Assembly: GCF_036099295.1 (NCBI RefSeq)
Contig: NZ_CP107976.1
Span: 4,588,001-4,652,000, forward strand
Source of the DNA: Streptomyces sp. NBC_00358
GTDB lineage: Bacteria > Actinomycetota > Actinomycetes > Streptomycetales > Streptomycetaceae
Direction of reading: 5' to 3'
DNA: 64,000 nt
Under the pieces are notes generated by a model. It saw only the letters and a list, made by a program, of their open reading frames with translations. It did not search any database and had not been told where the DNA came from. This document shows positions 52,815-60,692 of this stretch, piece after piece. The translations under genes were made by a program, and so were the position numbers. Position 1 is the stretch's first letter; each line of letters starts with the position of its first letter.

Positions 52815-53746
52815 GAACCCGCCTCCCCCAGGTGCGCCTTCAGCAGCGAGTCCAGCGCGTCGCGCACCCCCGCCTCCCGGGCCACCCTCAACAGCGCCTG
52901 CGCCAGCACCGATTCGGGCTCGTGCCGGGCGACCACGATGCCGACCCGGGGCCCGTGCGCGGGACCTTCCAGCGGCACCACCCGCATCCCCCGCGGCACC
53001 CCGAACATGTGCAGCCAGGCGTGCGAGATCACGCTCGACCAACGGCCGCCGGGCAACTGCGCGTACAGCCCCGCGACCGTGTCCGACTCGATCGCCGGAG
53101 CCGCCCGCGCACCGTCCGCGGCGAAGTACTCGTCGATGATCCGGCGGTTGCGCATCCGCGGGCTCAGCAGACACAGCGGGAGACCGGCCGCCTCCGCCCA
53201 GCGGGCCCTCGCCGCGCCGGCCAGCGGTCCGTCCACCGGCGTGAGCAGCACGTACCGCTCCTCGTACAGCGGGAAGCGCCGGACGTGCCGCAGGTCGTCG
53301 TCGTCGAGATACGTCATCGCCGCGTCGAGCTCGAACTCGGCGAGCCCGTGCGAGATCTGCGCCGAGGACAGCGACTCCAGGCTGACCCGGGCCCGTGTGT
53401 GGCGCTCGCAGAACGGGGTGGTCAGCAGGGACGCGGCGGGCAGCGCGGTGGGCACGATACCGAGGCGCAGGGTGCCGGTCAGACCACCGCGCAGCGCCGA
53501 CAGCTCCTGGCGCAGGGCGTCCCGTTCGGCGAGGATGCGGTGCGCCCAGGCCAGGACGACCTCGCCCTCCGGGGTGAGCCCCTCGTACCGTCGGCCGCGG
53601 CGCACGATCGGTACGTCCAGCTCGTGTTCGAGCCGGCGGATCGCGGCGGACAGCGACGGCTGCGACACGAAGCAGGCCGCCGCCGCCCGTGCGAAGTGCC
53701 GCTCCCGGGCGAGCGCGACCAGGTACTCCAGCCGACGCAGCAGCAC
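52811..53746 (-). CDS. LysR-family transcriptional regulator
   Basis: 311 residues. The N-terminal helix-turn-helix is LRRLEYLVALARERHFARAA and FVSQPSLSAAIRRLEHELDV. The periplasmic-binding-protein-like effector domain runs from about residue 90 (LRLGIVPTALPAASLLTTPF). It lies immediately upstream of fdh on the same strand, an arrangement common for this dehydrogenase in actinobacteria. It probably responds to formate or a one-carbon signal. The effector is not readable. The ATG at 53746 has GGGAGG about seven bases upstream. Confidence 0.9.
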   Translation of the reverse strand: MLLRRLEYLVALARERHFARAAAACFVSQPSLSAAIRRLEHELDVPIVRRGRRYEGLTPEGEVVLAWAHRILAERDALRQELSALRGGLTGTLRLGIVPTALPAASLLTTPFCERHTRARVSLESLSSAQISHGLAEFELDAAMTYLDDDDLRHVRRFPLYEERYVLLTPVDGPLAGAARARWAEAAGLPLCLLSPRMRNRRIIDEYFAADGARAAPAIESDTVAGLYAQLPGGRWSSVISHAWLHMFGVPRGMRVVPLEGPAHGPRVGIVVARHEPESVLAQALLRVAREAGVRDALDSLLKAHLGEAGS

Positions 53747-53843
53747 GCGCCACCTCCCGTAGGCGGGCCAGGGTCGCAGACACGGGGCGGCCCTGTCACG
53801 ACCCCGGCCGGCTCACGCCACCGGCCGGCTCACGACCCGGCCC

Positions 53844-54326
53844 TCACAACCCCGCCGGGTACCGGCCGTCCACCCGGATGGTGTTGATGCCACTGATGTG
53901 CCGGGCCCCGCAGCGGTCCTGCGGCAGGACCAGTTGCGGGCCCGCCCGGTCCAGCGGGGTGCCGTCGATGGCGACCGCGAGCAGCACCGGGGCGTCCGCG
54001 AAGTCGGGGTCGATCTCGGCCCAGGTGAGCAGCGCGTGATGACCGTCCGCGCCCGCCACCGCGATGAGGAAGCGCAGCCGGTCCTTGCGGCGGGCCGGAT
54101 CGAAGCTTGGCCCGGCGTCCCGCAGCACGTCGTGCAGCCGCGGGCCCTCGAAACCGTGGTGCCGCACTCCGCTGGTGGCGCACTCGAAGCTGACCCGGAC
54201 CCGGTGCTGGGGCCACATGAGCAGGTCGGGCACGGTCAGCCGGACCGGGCGGGCGAGGTCGCCGGTCAGCGCGAGCTCGGCGAGCGGGGGAGCCGGCGGC
54301 GTCGGCTGTGTCAGGGACTGGCTCAC
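53844..54326 (-). CDS. Small sulfite-oxidase-fold molybdopterin protein
   Basis: 160 residues from the GTG at 54326 (GGAGG nine bases upstream). The longer frame adds only translated leader. It consists of the Mo-cofactor domain alone, with the ligand Cys in VSFECATSGVRHHGFEG, then FLIAVAGADGHHALLTWAEI and VLPQDRCGARHISGINTIRV. It is less than half the length of full sulfite oxidases and has no signal or dimerisation domain. It diverges from modA, so molybdate supply and use may be controlled together. Confidence 0.8.
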   Translation of the reverse strand: MSQSLTQPTPPAPPLAELALTGDLARPVRLTVPDLLMWPQHRVRVSFECATSGVRHHGFEGPRLHDVLRDAGPSFDPARRKDRLRFLIAVAGADGHHALLTWAEIDPDFADAPVLLAVAIDGTPLDRAGPQLVLPQDRCGARHISGINTIRVDGRYPAGL

Positions 54327-54546
54327 TGGGCAGCACCTCCCGCAGGACCGTACCCAGCGGACGGTCCCGTACAAACGCACATGCGTACATCCGAAGGCCG
54401 TACGTACAGCTCATGCGATGCGACAGGAGACTTACAGCTCGCATATGCGGAAGTATGATCTGCGTATAACAGAACGTGAGCTCATGACTGATGATCACGC
54501 CGGGGGCTTCAGCGAGCCTCAGAGTTTCCGAGGGAGTAGATCCGTG
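54327..54546. promoter_or_regulatory. Divergent control region of modA and the molybdopterin gene
   Basis: The region is AT-richer than its surroundings. It contains the palindrome CGCATATGCG (54440-54449), a following GCGTATAAC, and two copies of ACAGCTC followed by an ATG- or GCAT-like run (about 54411 and 54434). These are candidate sites for the HTH-TOBE regulator. No match to Escherichia coli ModE sites is clear. Confidence 0.45.
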
Positions 54547-55395
54547 ATGACCCGATCCGCGCGCCGGACCCGCCGCACCAGCCGCACCCTGCAGGTGGCC
54601 GGCGTCGGAGCCGCCGCGCTGCTGGCCCTGAGCGCCTGCTCCTCCTCCGACGGCAAGTCCGACTCCTCGGGCAAGGCGAAGTCGTCGGCCTCGACGTCCT
54701 CCTCGCCGAAGCTCTCCGGCACCGTGACCGTGTTCGCCGCCGCCTCCCTGAAGGAGAGCTTCACGGCCCTCGGCCAGCAGTTCGAGAAGGCCCACCCGGG
54801 CACCAAGGTCACCTTCAGCTTCGGCGGCAGCGACTCCCTCGCCGCGAGCATCACGGGCGGCGCCCCGGCGGACGTCTTCGCCGCGGCCAGCCCGAAGACA
54901 ATGGCGATCGTGACCGACAAGAAGGACGCGGCGACCGCCCCCGCCACCTTCGTGCGCAACCAGCTGGAGATCGCCACCCTGCCCGGCAACCCGGACAAGG
55001 TCGCCTCCCTGAAGGACCTCACCAAGTCCGGCCTCAAGGTCGTCCTGTGCGACAAGACGGTGCCGTGCGGCGCCGCCGCGCAGAAGGCGCTGACCGCGAG
55101 CAAGCTGAAGCTCACCCCGGCGTCCTACGAGCAGGACGTCAAGAGCGCCCTGACCAAGGTGGAGCTGAAGGAGGCCGACGCGGCGGTCGTGTACAAGACC
55201 GATGTGAAGGCCGCGGGTGACAAGGTGGAGGGCGTGGAGTTCCCCGAGTCGGCCGACGCCATCAACGACTACCCGATCGCCCTGCTCAAGGACGCGCCCA
55301 ACGCGGCGGCGGCCAAGGCGTTCATCGAGCTGGTGCGGTCCGCGGAGGGCCAGAAGGTGCTGACGGCGGCGGGCTTCCTGCAGCCCACGTCCTGA
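54547..55395 (+). CDS. modA: Molybdate ABC transporter, substrate-binding lipoprotein
   Basis: 282 residues from the ATG at 54547. GTG 54544 is equally possible with GGGAG seven bases upstream. The signal is Arg-rich and has a lipobox at LSAC, followed by a Ser-rich linker. The binding domain has the ModA signature VTVFAAASLKESFTALGQQF, SFGGSDSLAASI and GAPADVFAAAS, whose Ser and Ala residues bind the oxyanion, then the VVYKTDVKAAG segment. It captures molybdate or tungstate outside the membrane for ModBC. First gene of the mod operon. Confidence 0.95.
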   Translation: MTRSARRTRRTSRTLQVAGVGAAALLALSACSSSDGKSDSSGKAKSSASTSSSPKLSGTVTVFAAASLKESFTALGQQFEKAHPGTKVTFSFGGSDSLAASITGGAPADVFAAASPKTMAIVTDKKDAATAPATFVRNQLEIATLPGNPDKVASLKDLTKSGLKVVLCDKTVPCGAAAQKALTASKLKLTPASYEQDVKSALTKVELKEADAAVVYKTDVKAAGDKVEGVEFPESADAINDYPIALLKDAPNAAAAKAFIELVRSAEGQKVLTAAGFLQPTS

Positions 55396-55462
55396 CCTCC
55401 GCCCCCCTGGCAGCCGCACCCGTCGGCCCTGTCCGGGCACCCGAACCCCGTCTCCTGAAGCC

Positions 55463-56359
55463 ATGAGTGATCCCGTGACCTCGCTCGACAAGTCCGACGC
55501 CGCGGCCGACACCCTCACGGGTGGGCCGCGGCTCGGCCGTGGCCGGACGCGGGGCCGGGCGGGCGGGCGGATCCGTGGCGGGGCACCGCTTCCCCTGCTG
55601 CTCCCGGCTCTCGTCGGGCTCGCGTTCCTGCTCCTCCCGCTTCTGGCGCTGCTCGTCCGGGCGCCCTGGCACAACCTGCCGGAACAACTGGCCGAGCCCG
55701 AGGTCTGGCAGGCCCTCCGGCTGTCCCTGTTCTCGGCCACGGCCGCCACGGTGGTGTGCCTGGTCCTCGGTGTGCCGCTCGCCTGGCTGCTGGCGCGTAC
55801 GCGGTTCCCCGGGCGCGGGCTCGTCCGGGCACTGGTCACGCTGCCGCTCGTGCTGCCCCCGGTGGTCGGCGGTGTCGCGCTGCTGCTGGCCCTCGGCCGC
55901 AACGGCGTCGTCGGGCACCTGCTCGACTCCTGGTTCGGGATCACCCTCCCGTTCACCACGGCCGGGGTGGTCGTGGCCGAGGCCTTCGTGGCGATGCCGT
56001 TCCTGGTGATCAGCGTGGAAGGCACCCTGCGGGCGGCCGACCCGCGCTACGAGGAGGCCGCCATGACCCTGGGCGCCTCCCGCTTCACCGCGTTCCGCCG
56101 GGTCACCCTGCCCCTCATCGCGCCGGGCATCGCCGCCGGTTCCGTCCTGGCCTGGGCCCGCGCGCTGGGCGAGTTCGGCGCGACGATCACCTTCGCGGGC
56201 AACTTCCCGGGCCGTACCCAGACCATGCCGCTGGCCGTCTATCTGGCCCTGCAGAGCGACCCGGACGCCGCGATCGCCCTGAGCCTCGTCCTGCTCGTGG
56301 TGTCGATCGCGGTTCTCGCCGGTCTGCGGGACCGCTGGATGACGGCGGGGGCGTCATGA
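55463..56359 (+). CDS. modB: Molybdate ABC transporter permease
   Basis: 298 residues with a long Gly/Arg-rich N-terminus (about 40 residues) and six helices. The EAA loop that docks on ModC is EEAAMTLGASRFTAFRRVTL. The segment LGEFGATITFAGNFPGRTQT is typical of ModB. The gene starts 67 bases after modA and overlaps modC by ATGA. Confidence 0.95.
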   Translation: MSDPVTSLDKSDAAADTLTGGPRLGRGRTRGRAGGRIRGGAPLPLLLPALVGLAFLLLPLLALLVRAPWHNLPEQLAEPEVWQALRLSLFSATAATVVCLVLGVPLAWLLARTRFPGRGLVRALVTLPLVLPPVVGGVALLLALGRNGVVGHLLDSWFGITLPFTTAGVVVAEAFVAMPFLVISVEGTLRAADPRYEEAAMTLGASRFTAFRRVTLPLIAPGIAAGSVLAWARALGEFGATITFAGNFPGRTQTMPLAVYLALQSDPDAAIALSLVLLVVSIAVLAGLRDRWMTAGAS

Positions 56360-57435
56360 CGGACGTCCCGACGAACGCGAACCTCACGACCGGCAAGGGC
56401 CTCGACGCCCGTCTCGTCGTCGAGCGCGGCCCGTTCCGCCTCGACATCGAACTGACCGCAGGACCCGGTGACGTCGTCGCGCTGCTCGGGCCGAACGGCG
56501 CGGGCAAGACGACCGCGCTGCGCGCGCTCGCCGGGCTCACCCCGCTGTCCGAGGGCGGCCGGCTGCGGCTGGACGGCGTCCCCCTGGACCGCACACCGCC
56601 CGAGTCCCGCCCGGTCGGCGTCGTCTTCCAGGACTACCTGCTCTTCCCGCATCTGTCCGCGCTCGACAACGTCGCCTTCGGACCGCGCTGCCAGGGCGTG
56701 TCCAAGGCGGAGGCGCGGAAGCAGGCAGCCGTCTGGCTGGAGCGCATGGGCCTCGCCGACCACGCGGGGGCCAAGCCCCGCCGGCTCTCCGGCGGACAGG
56801 CGCAACGGGTCGCGGTCGCCCGCGCCCTCGCCACCCGCCCCCGGCTGCTGCTGCTCGACGAACCGCTCGCCGCGCTGGACGCCCGCACGCGCCTGGACGT
56901 CCGCGCCCAACTCCGGCACCATCTGGCCGACTTCGAGGCCGTCGCCGTCCTCGTGACGCACGACCCGCTGGACGCGATGGTGCTGGCCGACCGGCTCGTG
57001 GTCGTCGAGGACGGCCGGGTCGTCCAGGAGGGCAGCCCGTCGGACATCGCCCGCCGGCCGCGCACGGACTACATCGCCCAGTTGGTCGGCCTCAACCTCT
57101 ACCGGGGCGAGGCCGGGGGCCACACCGTACGGCTGGAGGCGGGCCCGGCGATCACCACGACCGAGACACTCGACGGGCCCGTCTTCGTGGCGTTCCCGCC
57201 GAGCGCCGTCACGCTCCACCGCGACCGCCCCACCGGCACCAGCGCCCGGAACCTGTGGCAGTGCCAGGTGGCCGGTCTGGAGACGCACGGCGACCAGATC
57301 CGCGCGGACCTCACCGGCGAACTCCCGCTCGCCGCCGACCTGACGACGGTCGCCGCGGCGGAACTCGACCTGCACCCCGGCGCTGCCGTCTGGGCCACCG
57401 TGAAGGCGGCCCAGACGCACGCGTATCCGGCCTAG
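56356..57435 (+). CDS. modC: Molybdate ABC transporter ATPase
   Basis: 359 residues. Walker A is GPNGAGKTT (about 44-52), then the Q loop (FQDYLLFPHLSALDNV), signature LSGGQAQRVAVARAL, Walker B LLLLDEPLAALDAR and H loop VTHDP. The C-terminal 110 residues form a TOBE domain (VFVAFPPSAVTLHRD and WQCQVAGLETHGDQ), which senses molybdate and may inhibit transport. Length is normal. Last gene of modABC. Confidence 0.95.
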   Translation: MTDVPTNANLTTGKGLDARLVVERGPFRLDIELTAGPGDVVALLGPNGAGKTTALRALAGLTPLSEGGRLRLDGVPLDRTPPESRPVGVVFQDYLLFPHLSALDNVAFGPRCQGVSKAEARKQAAVWLERMGLADHAGAKPRRLSGGQAQRVAVARALATRPRLLLLDEPLAALDARTRLDVRAQLRHHLADFEAVAVLVTHDPLDAMVLADRLVVVEDGRVVQEGSPSDIARRPRTDYIAQLVGLNLYRGEAGGHTVRLEAGPAITTTETLDGPVFVAFPPSAVTLHRDRPTGTSARNLWQCQVAGLETHGDQIRADLTGELPLAADLTTVAAAELDLHPGAAVWATVKAAQTHAYPA

Positions 57436-57466
57436 CGTCCGCTCCCGGGCCTGAGGACCGCCGGCC

Positions 57467-58399
57467 CTACTCCCCGGGCGGGACAGCCGTCGCGCGGACC
57501 ATCACGCAGTCGAACTCCACCACCCGTCCGGTCGCCGCCTCCCGTGACACCGGGTACATGCCGGTGATCTCGAAGCCGGCCTCCTCGTACACCGCGACGG
57601 CCTCGCCCATCCGGGGACTGCCCTCGTACAGCCGCAGCGTCGCGACCTCCGACTGCATCCCCACGAACTCCGCGGCGCGCTCTCCGGCGCCGGCGAACAC
57701 CTCCAGGTCGTAGCCCTGGGTGTCCATCTTCAGATAGGGGCGGGGGTCGGTGATCCCGGCGAGCGCCTTGTCCATCATCCCGTCGAGACGGCGGACCTCG
57801 ATGTCCTCGGTACGGGTCTTGGCGAAGCGCTTGTAGCGGTCCTTCCCGTAATCACTGGGCGCGAGAAGGGAGTTCATGGTGTTCCAGCCCACATGGATGG
57901 ACTGGGTGGTGTCCTCCCGTCCGAGGCCGACCTGGTGCACCTGCCAGTCGGGGTCTCCCTCGGCCGCCTTCCGGAGCTTGCCGAACGCCTCCGCGGTCGG
58001 CTCGAAGGAGACGATCCGGCCGGTGTAGCCGAGGCGGCGCAACTGGCGTCCGTACTGGCCGGAGTTGGCCCCCACGTCGAAGACGCAGTTCACCTCGTAG
58101 CGGTCGAGCAGGGCGGTCACGTGCTGGCCGCAGAGATAGGCCGCGGCCGACAACTGGAACTTGCGTTCGTCGGCCGCCGTCTCCTTCTCGTCGAGCAGGA
58201 GACGGGCGCCGGTGTCACCCAGCGGAACGTGCTTCCAGGCCGCCGTCCGCCCGCGCAGCACCAGATCGGCGCCCTTGCCCAGGGCGACGCGTCTGCGCAC
58301 ACCGCGCCGGTAGACCACCGCGGCTCCCGATCCGAGGTCCAGCACCTGCACCCCTACGCGGGGAAGCAGACCTAGCAGCTTTCTGTGAAGCGTCGCCAT
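57467..58399 (-). CDS. FkbM-family methyltransferase
   Basis: 310 residues from the ATG at 58399. A GTG three codons upstream is possible. Residues 1-85 are an N-terminal extension, then the FkbM SAM domain: VFDVGANSGQYGRQLRRLGY (motif I), IVSFEPTAEAF, and YLKMDTQGYDLEVFAGA, a strongly conserved family block. FkbM enzymes methylate hydroxyl groups of sugars or polyketides. No biosynthetic cluster is nearby, so the target may be a cell-surface glycan. It converges on modC. Confidence 0.88.
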   Translation of the reverse strand: MATLHRKLLGLLPRVGVQVLDLGSGAAVVYRRGVRRRVALGKGADLVLRGRTAAWKHVPLGDTGARLLLDEKETAADERKFQLSAAAYLCGQHVTALLDRYEVNCVFDVGANSGQYGRQLRRLGYTGRIVSFEPTAEAFGKLRKAAEGDPDWQVHQVGLGREDTTQSIHVGWNTMNSLLAPSDYGKDRYKRFAKTRTEDIEVRRLDGMMDKALAGITDPRPYLKMDTQGYDLEVFAGAGERAAEFVGMQSEVATLRLYEGSPRMGEAVAVYEEAGFEITGMYPVSREAATGRVVEFDCVMVRATAVPPGE

Positions 58400-58479
58400 G
58401 ACCCACACCCTGTCAGACGGACACGCGTGTCCACCGGGAGTTGGTTGAACCCCTTCCGACCGCGTGATAGAGGCAGGGG

Positions 58480-58938
58480 ATGACCTCTCCTGAGACCGGC
58501 ATCCCGGAACTGGCCGCCGCCCTGGACATGCGACCCCATCCGGAGGGCGGCTGGTTCGTCGAGACCTGGACCGCGCCGCAGGCCTTCCGGCCCGACGGCT
58601 ACCCGGGCCCCCGCGCCGCCGCCTCCGCCATCTACTTCCTCCTCGCCCCCGGCGACACCTCCGCCTGGCACACCGTCCGCTCCGACGAACTCTGGCTGTG
58701 GCACCGCGGCGGTCCCCTGGACGTGCTCCTCGGCGGCGACGGAACGACCCCCCAGTCCACCCCGCAGGTCGTCCGCCTCGGCCCGCGTGTCGAGGCGGGG
58801 GAGCGCCCCCAGGTCCTCGTCCCCGGCGGCGTCTGGCAGTCCGCCCGCCCGGCCGGCGACCAGGAGGTTCTGGTCAGTTGCGTGGTGGCGCCCGGCTTCG
58901 ACTACGACGACTTCCGTCTGCTGGACTCCGGGCGCTGA
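58480..58938 (+). CDS. Cupin_5 (DUF985) protein
   Basis: 152 residues forming a single cupin barrel. The family pattern is visible: HPEGGWFVETW (20-30), AIYFLLAPGDTSAWHTVRSD with the metal-site His, ELWLWHRG, and the end CVVAPGFDYDDFRLL. Proteins of this family are often annotated as sugar epimerase-like but have no proven activity. A TAGAGG box lies six bases before the ATG and AGGGG is adjacent, so start of transcription and translation may nearly coincide. Confidence 0.85.
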   Translation: MTSPETGIPELAAALDMRPHPEGGWFVETWTAPQAFRPDGYPGPRAAASAIYFLLAPGDTSAWHTVRSDELWLWHRGGPLDVLLGGDGTTPQSTPQVVRLGPRVEAGERPQVLVPGGVWQSARPAGDQEVLVSCVVAPGFDYDDFRLLDSGR

Positions 58939-59118
58939 TCGAACCCCTACGCGCTGTGGCGGCTTTGTGACGCAGGTCGTTGGTTGCCGATCGCCCGGGT
59001 GGGGCATCACCCGAAGGCAGGGCCTGCCGCGCACCGGTTCGCGCGGGGCCCCGGTCGACGGGGACGGAGTCGTCGGCCGGGTGCTGGTTGCCCTGGAGGG
59101 GGAAGAGAGGTGTCAGTC

Positions 59119-59538
59119 ATGCGTGCGCACCAGCGCACCGTCCGGCCGACCGCCCGCGTGGAGTACACACTGCCGCGTACGGCCGTCTCGGCGGGCAGGG
59201 CCCGCAAGCTGACGACGGCGTTCCTGACCCGGCCGCGTCCACGGCTCGCGTCGCCGACCGCAGACCAGGTGGACGACGCCACGCTGATCGCCTCCGAGCT
59301 CGTCGCCAACGCCGTACGGCACGGCCGCAGCGGTTGCAGGCTGAGGCTGCAACTGGGGCACGGAAGGGTGACGGTCGAGGTCCGCGACGACAGTCCCGGA
59401 CGGCCGCGGGTCGGCGTCCTGGACGCCGAATCGGAGAGCGGGCGGGGCCTGGCCATGGTCCAGCAGCTCGCCCACAGCCTGGAGGTCGTCAGTACGGGCC
59501 TGGGCGGCAAGACCGTCCGCGCGGTCCTGGCGGTGTAG
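59119..59538 (+). CDS. Anti-sigma-type ATP-binding protein (HATPase_c_2)
   Basis: 139 residues from the ATG at 59119 (GAGAGGTG upstream). A GTG at 59110 is in frame. It contains an RsbW/SpoIIAB-like ATPase fold with the N box (IASELVANAVRHGRSG) and the G boxes (VEVRDDSPGRPRVG and ESGRGLAMVQQLAHS). Streptomyces encode dozens of such stand-alone domains that act as anti-sigma factors or kinases of anti-anti-sigma factors. No partner gene is adjacent, so the target is unknown. Confidence 0.85.
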   Translation: MRAHQRTVRPTARVEYTLPRTAVSAGRARKLTTAFLTRPRPRLASPTADQVDDATLIASELVANAVRHGRSGCRLRLQLGHGRVTVEVRDDSPGRPRVGVLDAESESGRGLAMVQQLAHSLEVVSTGLGGKTVRAVLAV

Positions 59539-59628
59539 TCGGTCGATGGGCCGAGTTTGGCGCCGCCAAAAACGGGAACAGGTCACCGAAAAAAATTCAT
59601 CGCCCATTCAATGACCGCGGAAAAAGCA

Positions 59629-59671
59629 GATGGCCGACACCCACACCTTGCGGTGCGGATGCCGGCCATCC
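59629..59671 (-). terminator. Probable terminator of csp 2
   Basis: Imperfect hairpin GATGGCCG / CGGCCATC with inner pairing CGCACC-type arms, 12 bases past the csp 2 stop. AT-rich sequence with A tracts follows on the plus strand (59570-59625), giving U runs on the csp transcript. Confidence 0.6.
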
Positions 59672-59682
59672 GGCGTCCCAGA

Positions 59683-59886
59683 CTAGGCGGGGACGATGTT
59701 CTCCGCCTGCGGGCCCTTCTGGCCCTGCGTGACGTCGAAGGTCACCTTCTGGCCTTCCTGGAGCTCACGGAAGCCAGAGGTGGCGATGTTCGAGTAGTGA
59801 GCGAAGACGTCGGCGCCGCCGCCATCCTGCTCGATGAAGCCGAAGCCCTTTTCCGCGTTGAACCACTTCACGGTGCCAGTAGCCAT
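59683..59886 (-). CDS. Cold-shock protein (CspA family) 2
   Basis: 67 residues with RNP1 (KGFGFIEQ) and RNP2 (VFAHYS). It is identical to csp 1 through residue 35 (AEKGFGFIEQDGGGADVFAH region) and differs at only about six positions near ATSGF, VTFDVTQ and GPQAEN. Ribosome binding site AAGGAG lies seven bases before the ATG. It acts as a nucleic-acid chaperone. A MerR-like gene lies upstream on the same strand. Confidence 0.96.
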   Translation of the reverse strand: MATGTVKWFNAEKGFGFIEQDGGGADVFAHYSNIATSGFRELQEGQKVTFDVTQGQKGPQAENIVPA

Positions 59887-60014
59887 GTCAAATCTCCTTC
59901 GGGGCAAAGCTCGAAGGTCCACACTGTGTGGACCTGCGTCGCCGCAATGATTGCCCCAACCGGAATGCACCGGAAAAACTTTGGGAACCACAACTGCAAC
60001 TGAAATCGACAGTA
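59887..60014 (-). promoter_or_regulatory. csp 2 promoter and structured 5' leader
   Basis: TACTGT (60014-60009) is the -10. The leader of about 115 bases shares CAGTTGCAGTTGTGG and TTCCCAAA with csp 1. A hairpin at 59935-59915 (GGTCCACA / TGTGGACC around CAG) ends 28 bases before the ATG. CCTTCG just after it can pair with CGAAGG of the ribosome binding site, competing with the end of that hairpin. Confidence 0.7.
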
Positions 60015-60177
60015 GCACGCTACGGGCCTCGAAGGTGGCGCACTATCTCACCCTGGCGTGGGGAATAACAAAACCTCGCGGGCCCGTGCACCAAATTCTG
60101 TATCGGCCGGAGCAGATATCCCGGAACCGGCCGAGAAACGGCCTCAGAGGCCCTCTGACGTCGCCCGACGTCGGCGC

Positions 60178-60492
60178 TCAGGCGTCCTGCGGTGTCGACC
60201 CGCGCAGCTCCGCGTTGATCCGCAGGGCTTCGTCGAGGCAGTCCTCCAGCGTGACGATCCGGCAGGCGGCCTCGACGGGCGTTCCCTGGTCGACGAGATC
60301 CCGGGCGCGGGCCGCGACCCGCAGTTGATTGCGGGAGTAACGGCGGTGGCCGCCGTCGGAGCGCAGCGGCGTGATCAGCCCCGCCTCCCCGACGGCCCGC
60401 AGGAACGCGGGGGTGGCGTCGATCAGCTCGGCGGCACGACCCATCGTGTAGGCGGGGTACTCGTCGTCGTCGAACCGGTCGGTGGGGCTCAT
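60178..60492 (-). CDS. MerR-like regulator, paralogue near csp 2
   Basis: 104 residues from the ATG at 60492. MerR-type helix-turn-helix (YTMGRAAELIDATPAFLRAV and GEAGLITPLRSDGGHRRYSR), then a short helix ending in LEDCLDEALRINAEL. There is no ligand domain. It is closely similar to the protein at 35319-35663. It lies about 160 bases upstream of the csp 2 promoter on the same strand, which makes csp 2 a plausible target, though no operator is evident. Confidence 0.8.
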   Translation of the reverse strand: MSPTDRFDDDEYPAYTMGRAAELIDATPAFLRAVGEAGLITPLRSDGGHRRYSRNQLRVAARARDLVDQGTPVEAACRIVTLEDCLDEALRINAELRGSTPQDA

Positions 60493-60692
60493 GGTGCTTC
60501 CCTGGGGCGCGTGCATCACCTTCCACTTTGGCAGATCCCGTGCGGTACCGGCCGGGGGCACCCGGCATCGGTCCGGTGACATCCGCGCGCCGCACTCACC
60601 CGGACGGCCCGGTGCGCTGGTGGGAGGGCGTGGCCGGTGATGGCGTGGGGGCACACAGCCCGACCTCGGGACCGTCCTCGGGAGGCCCTCGC

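Noticed and set aside
54440..54470. Classical ModE operator before modA
   Set aside because: The CGCATATGCG palindrome and GCGTATAAC do not match the Escherichia coli ModE consensus, so only a generic candidate region is reported.
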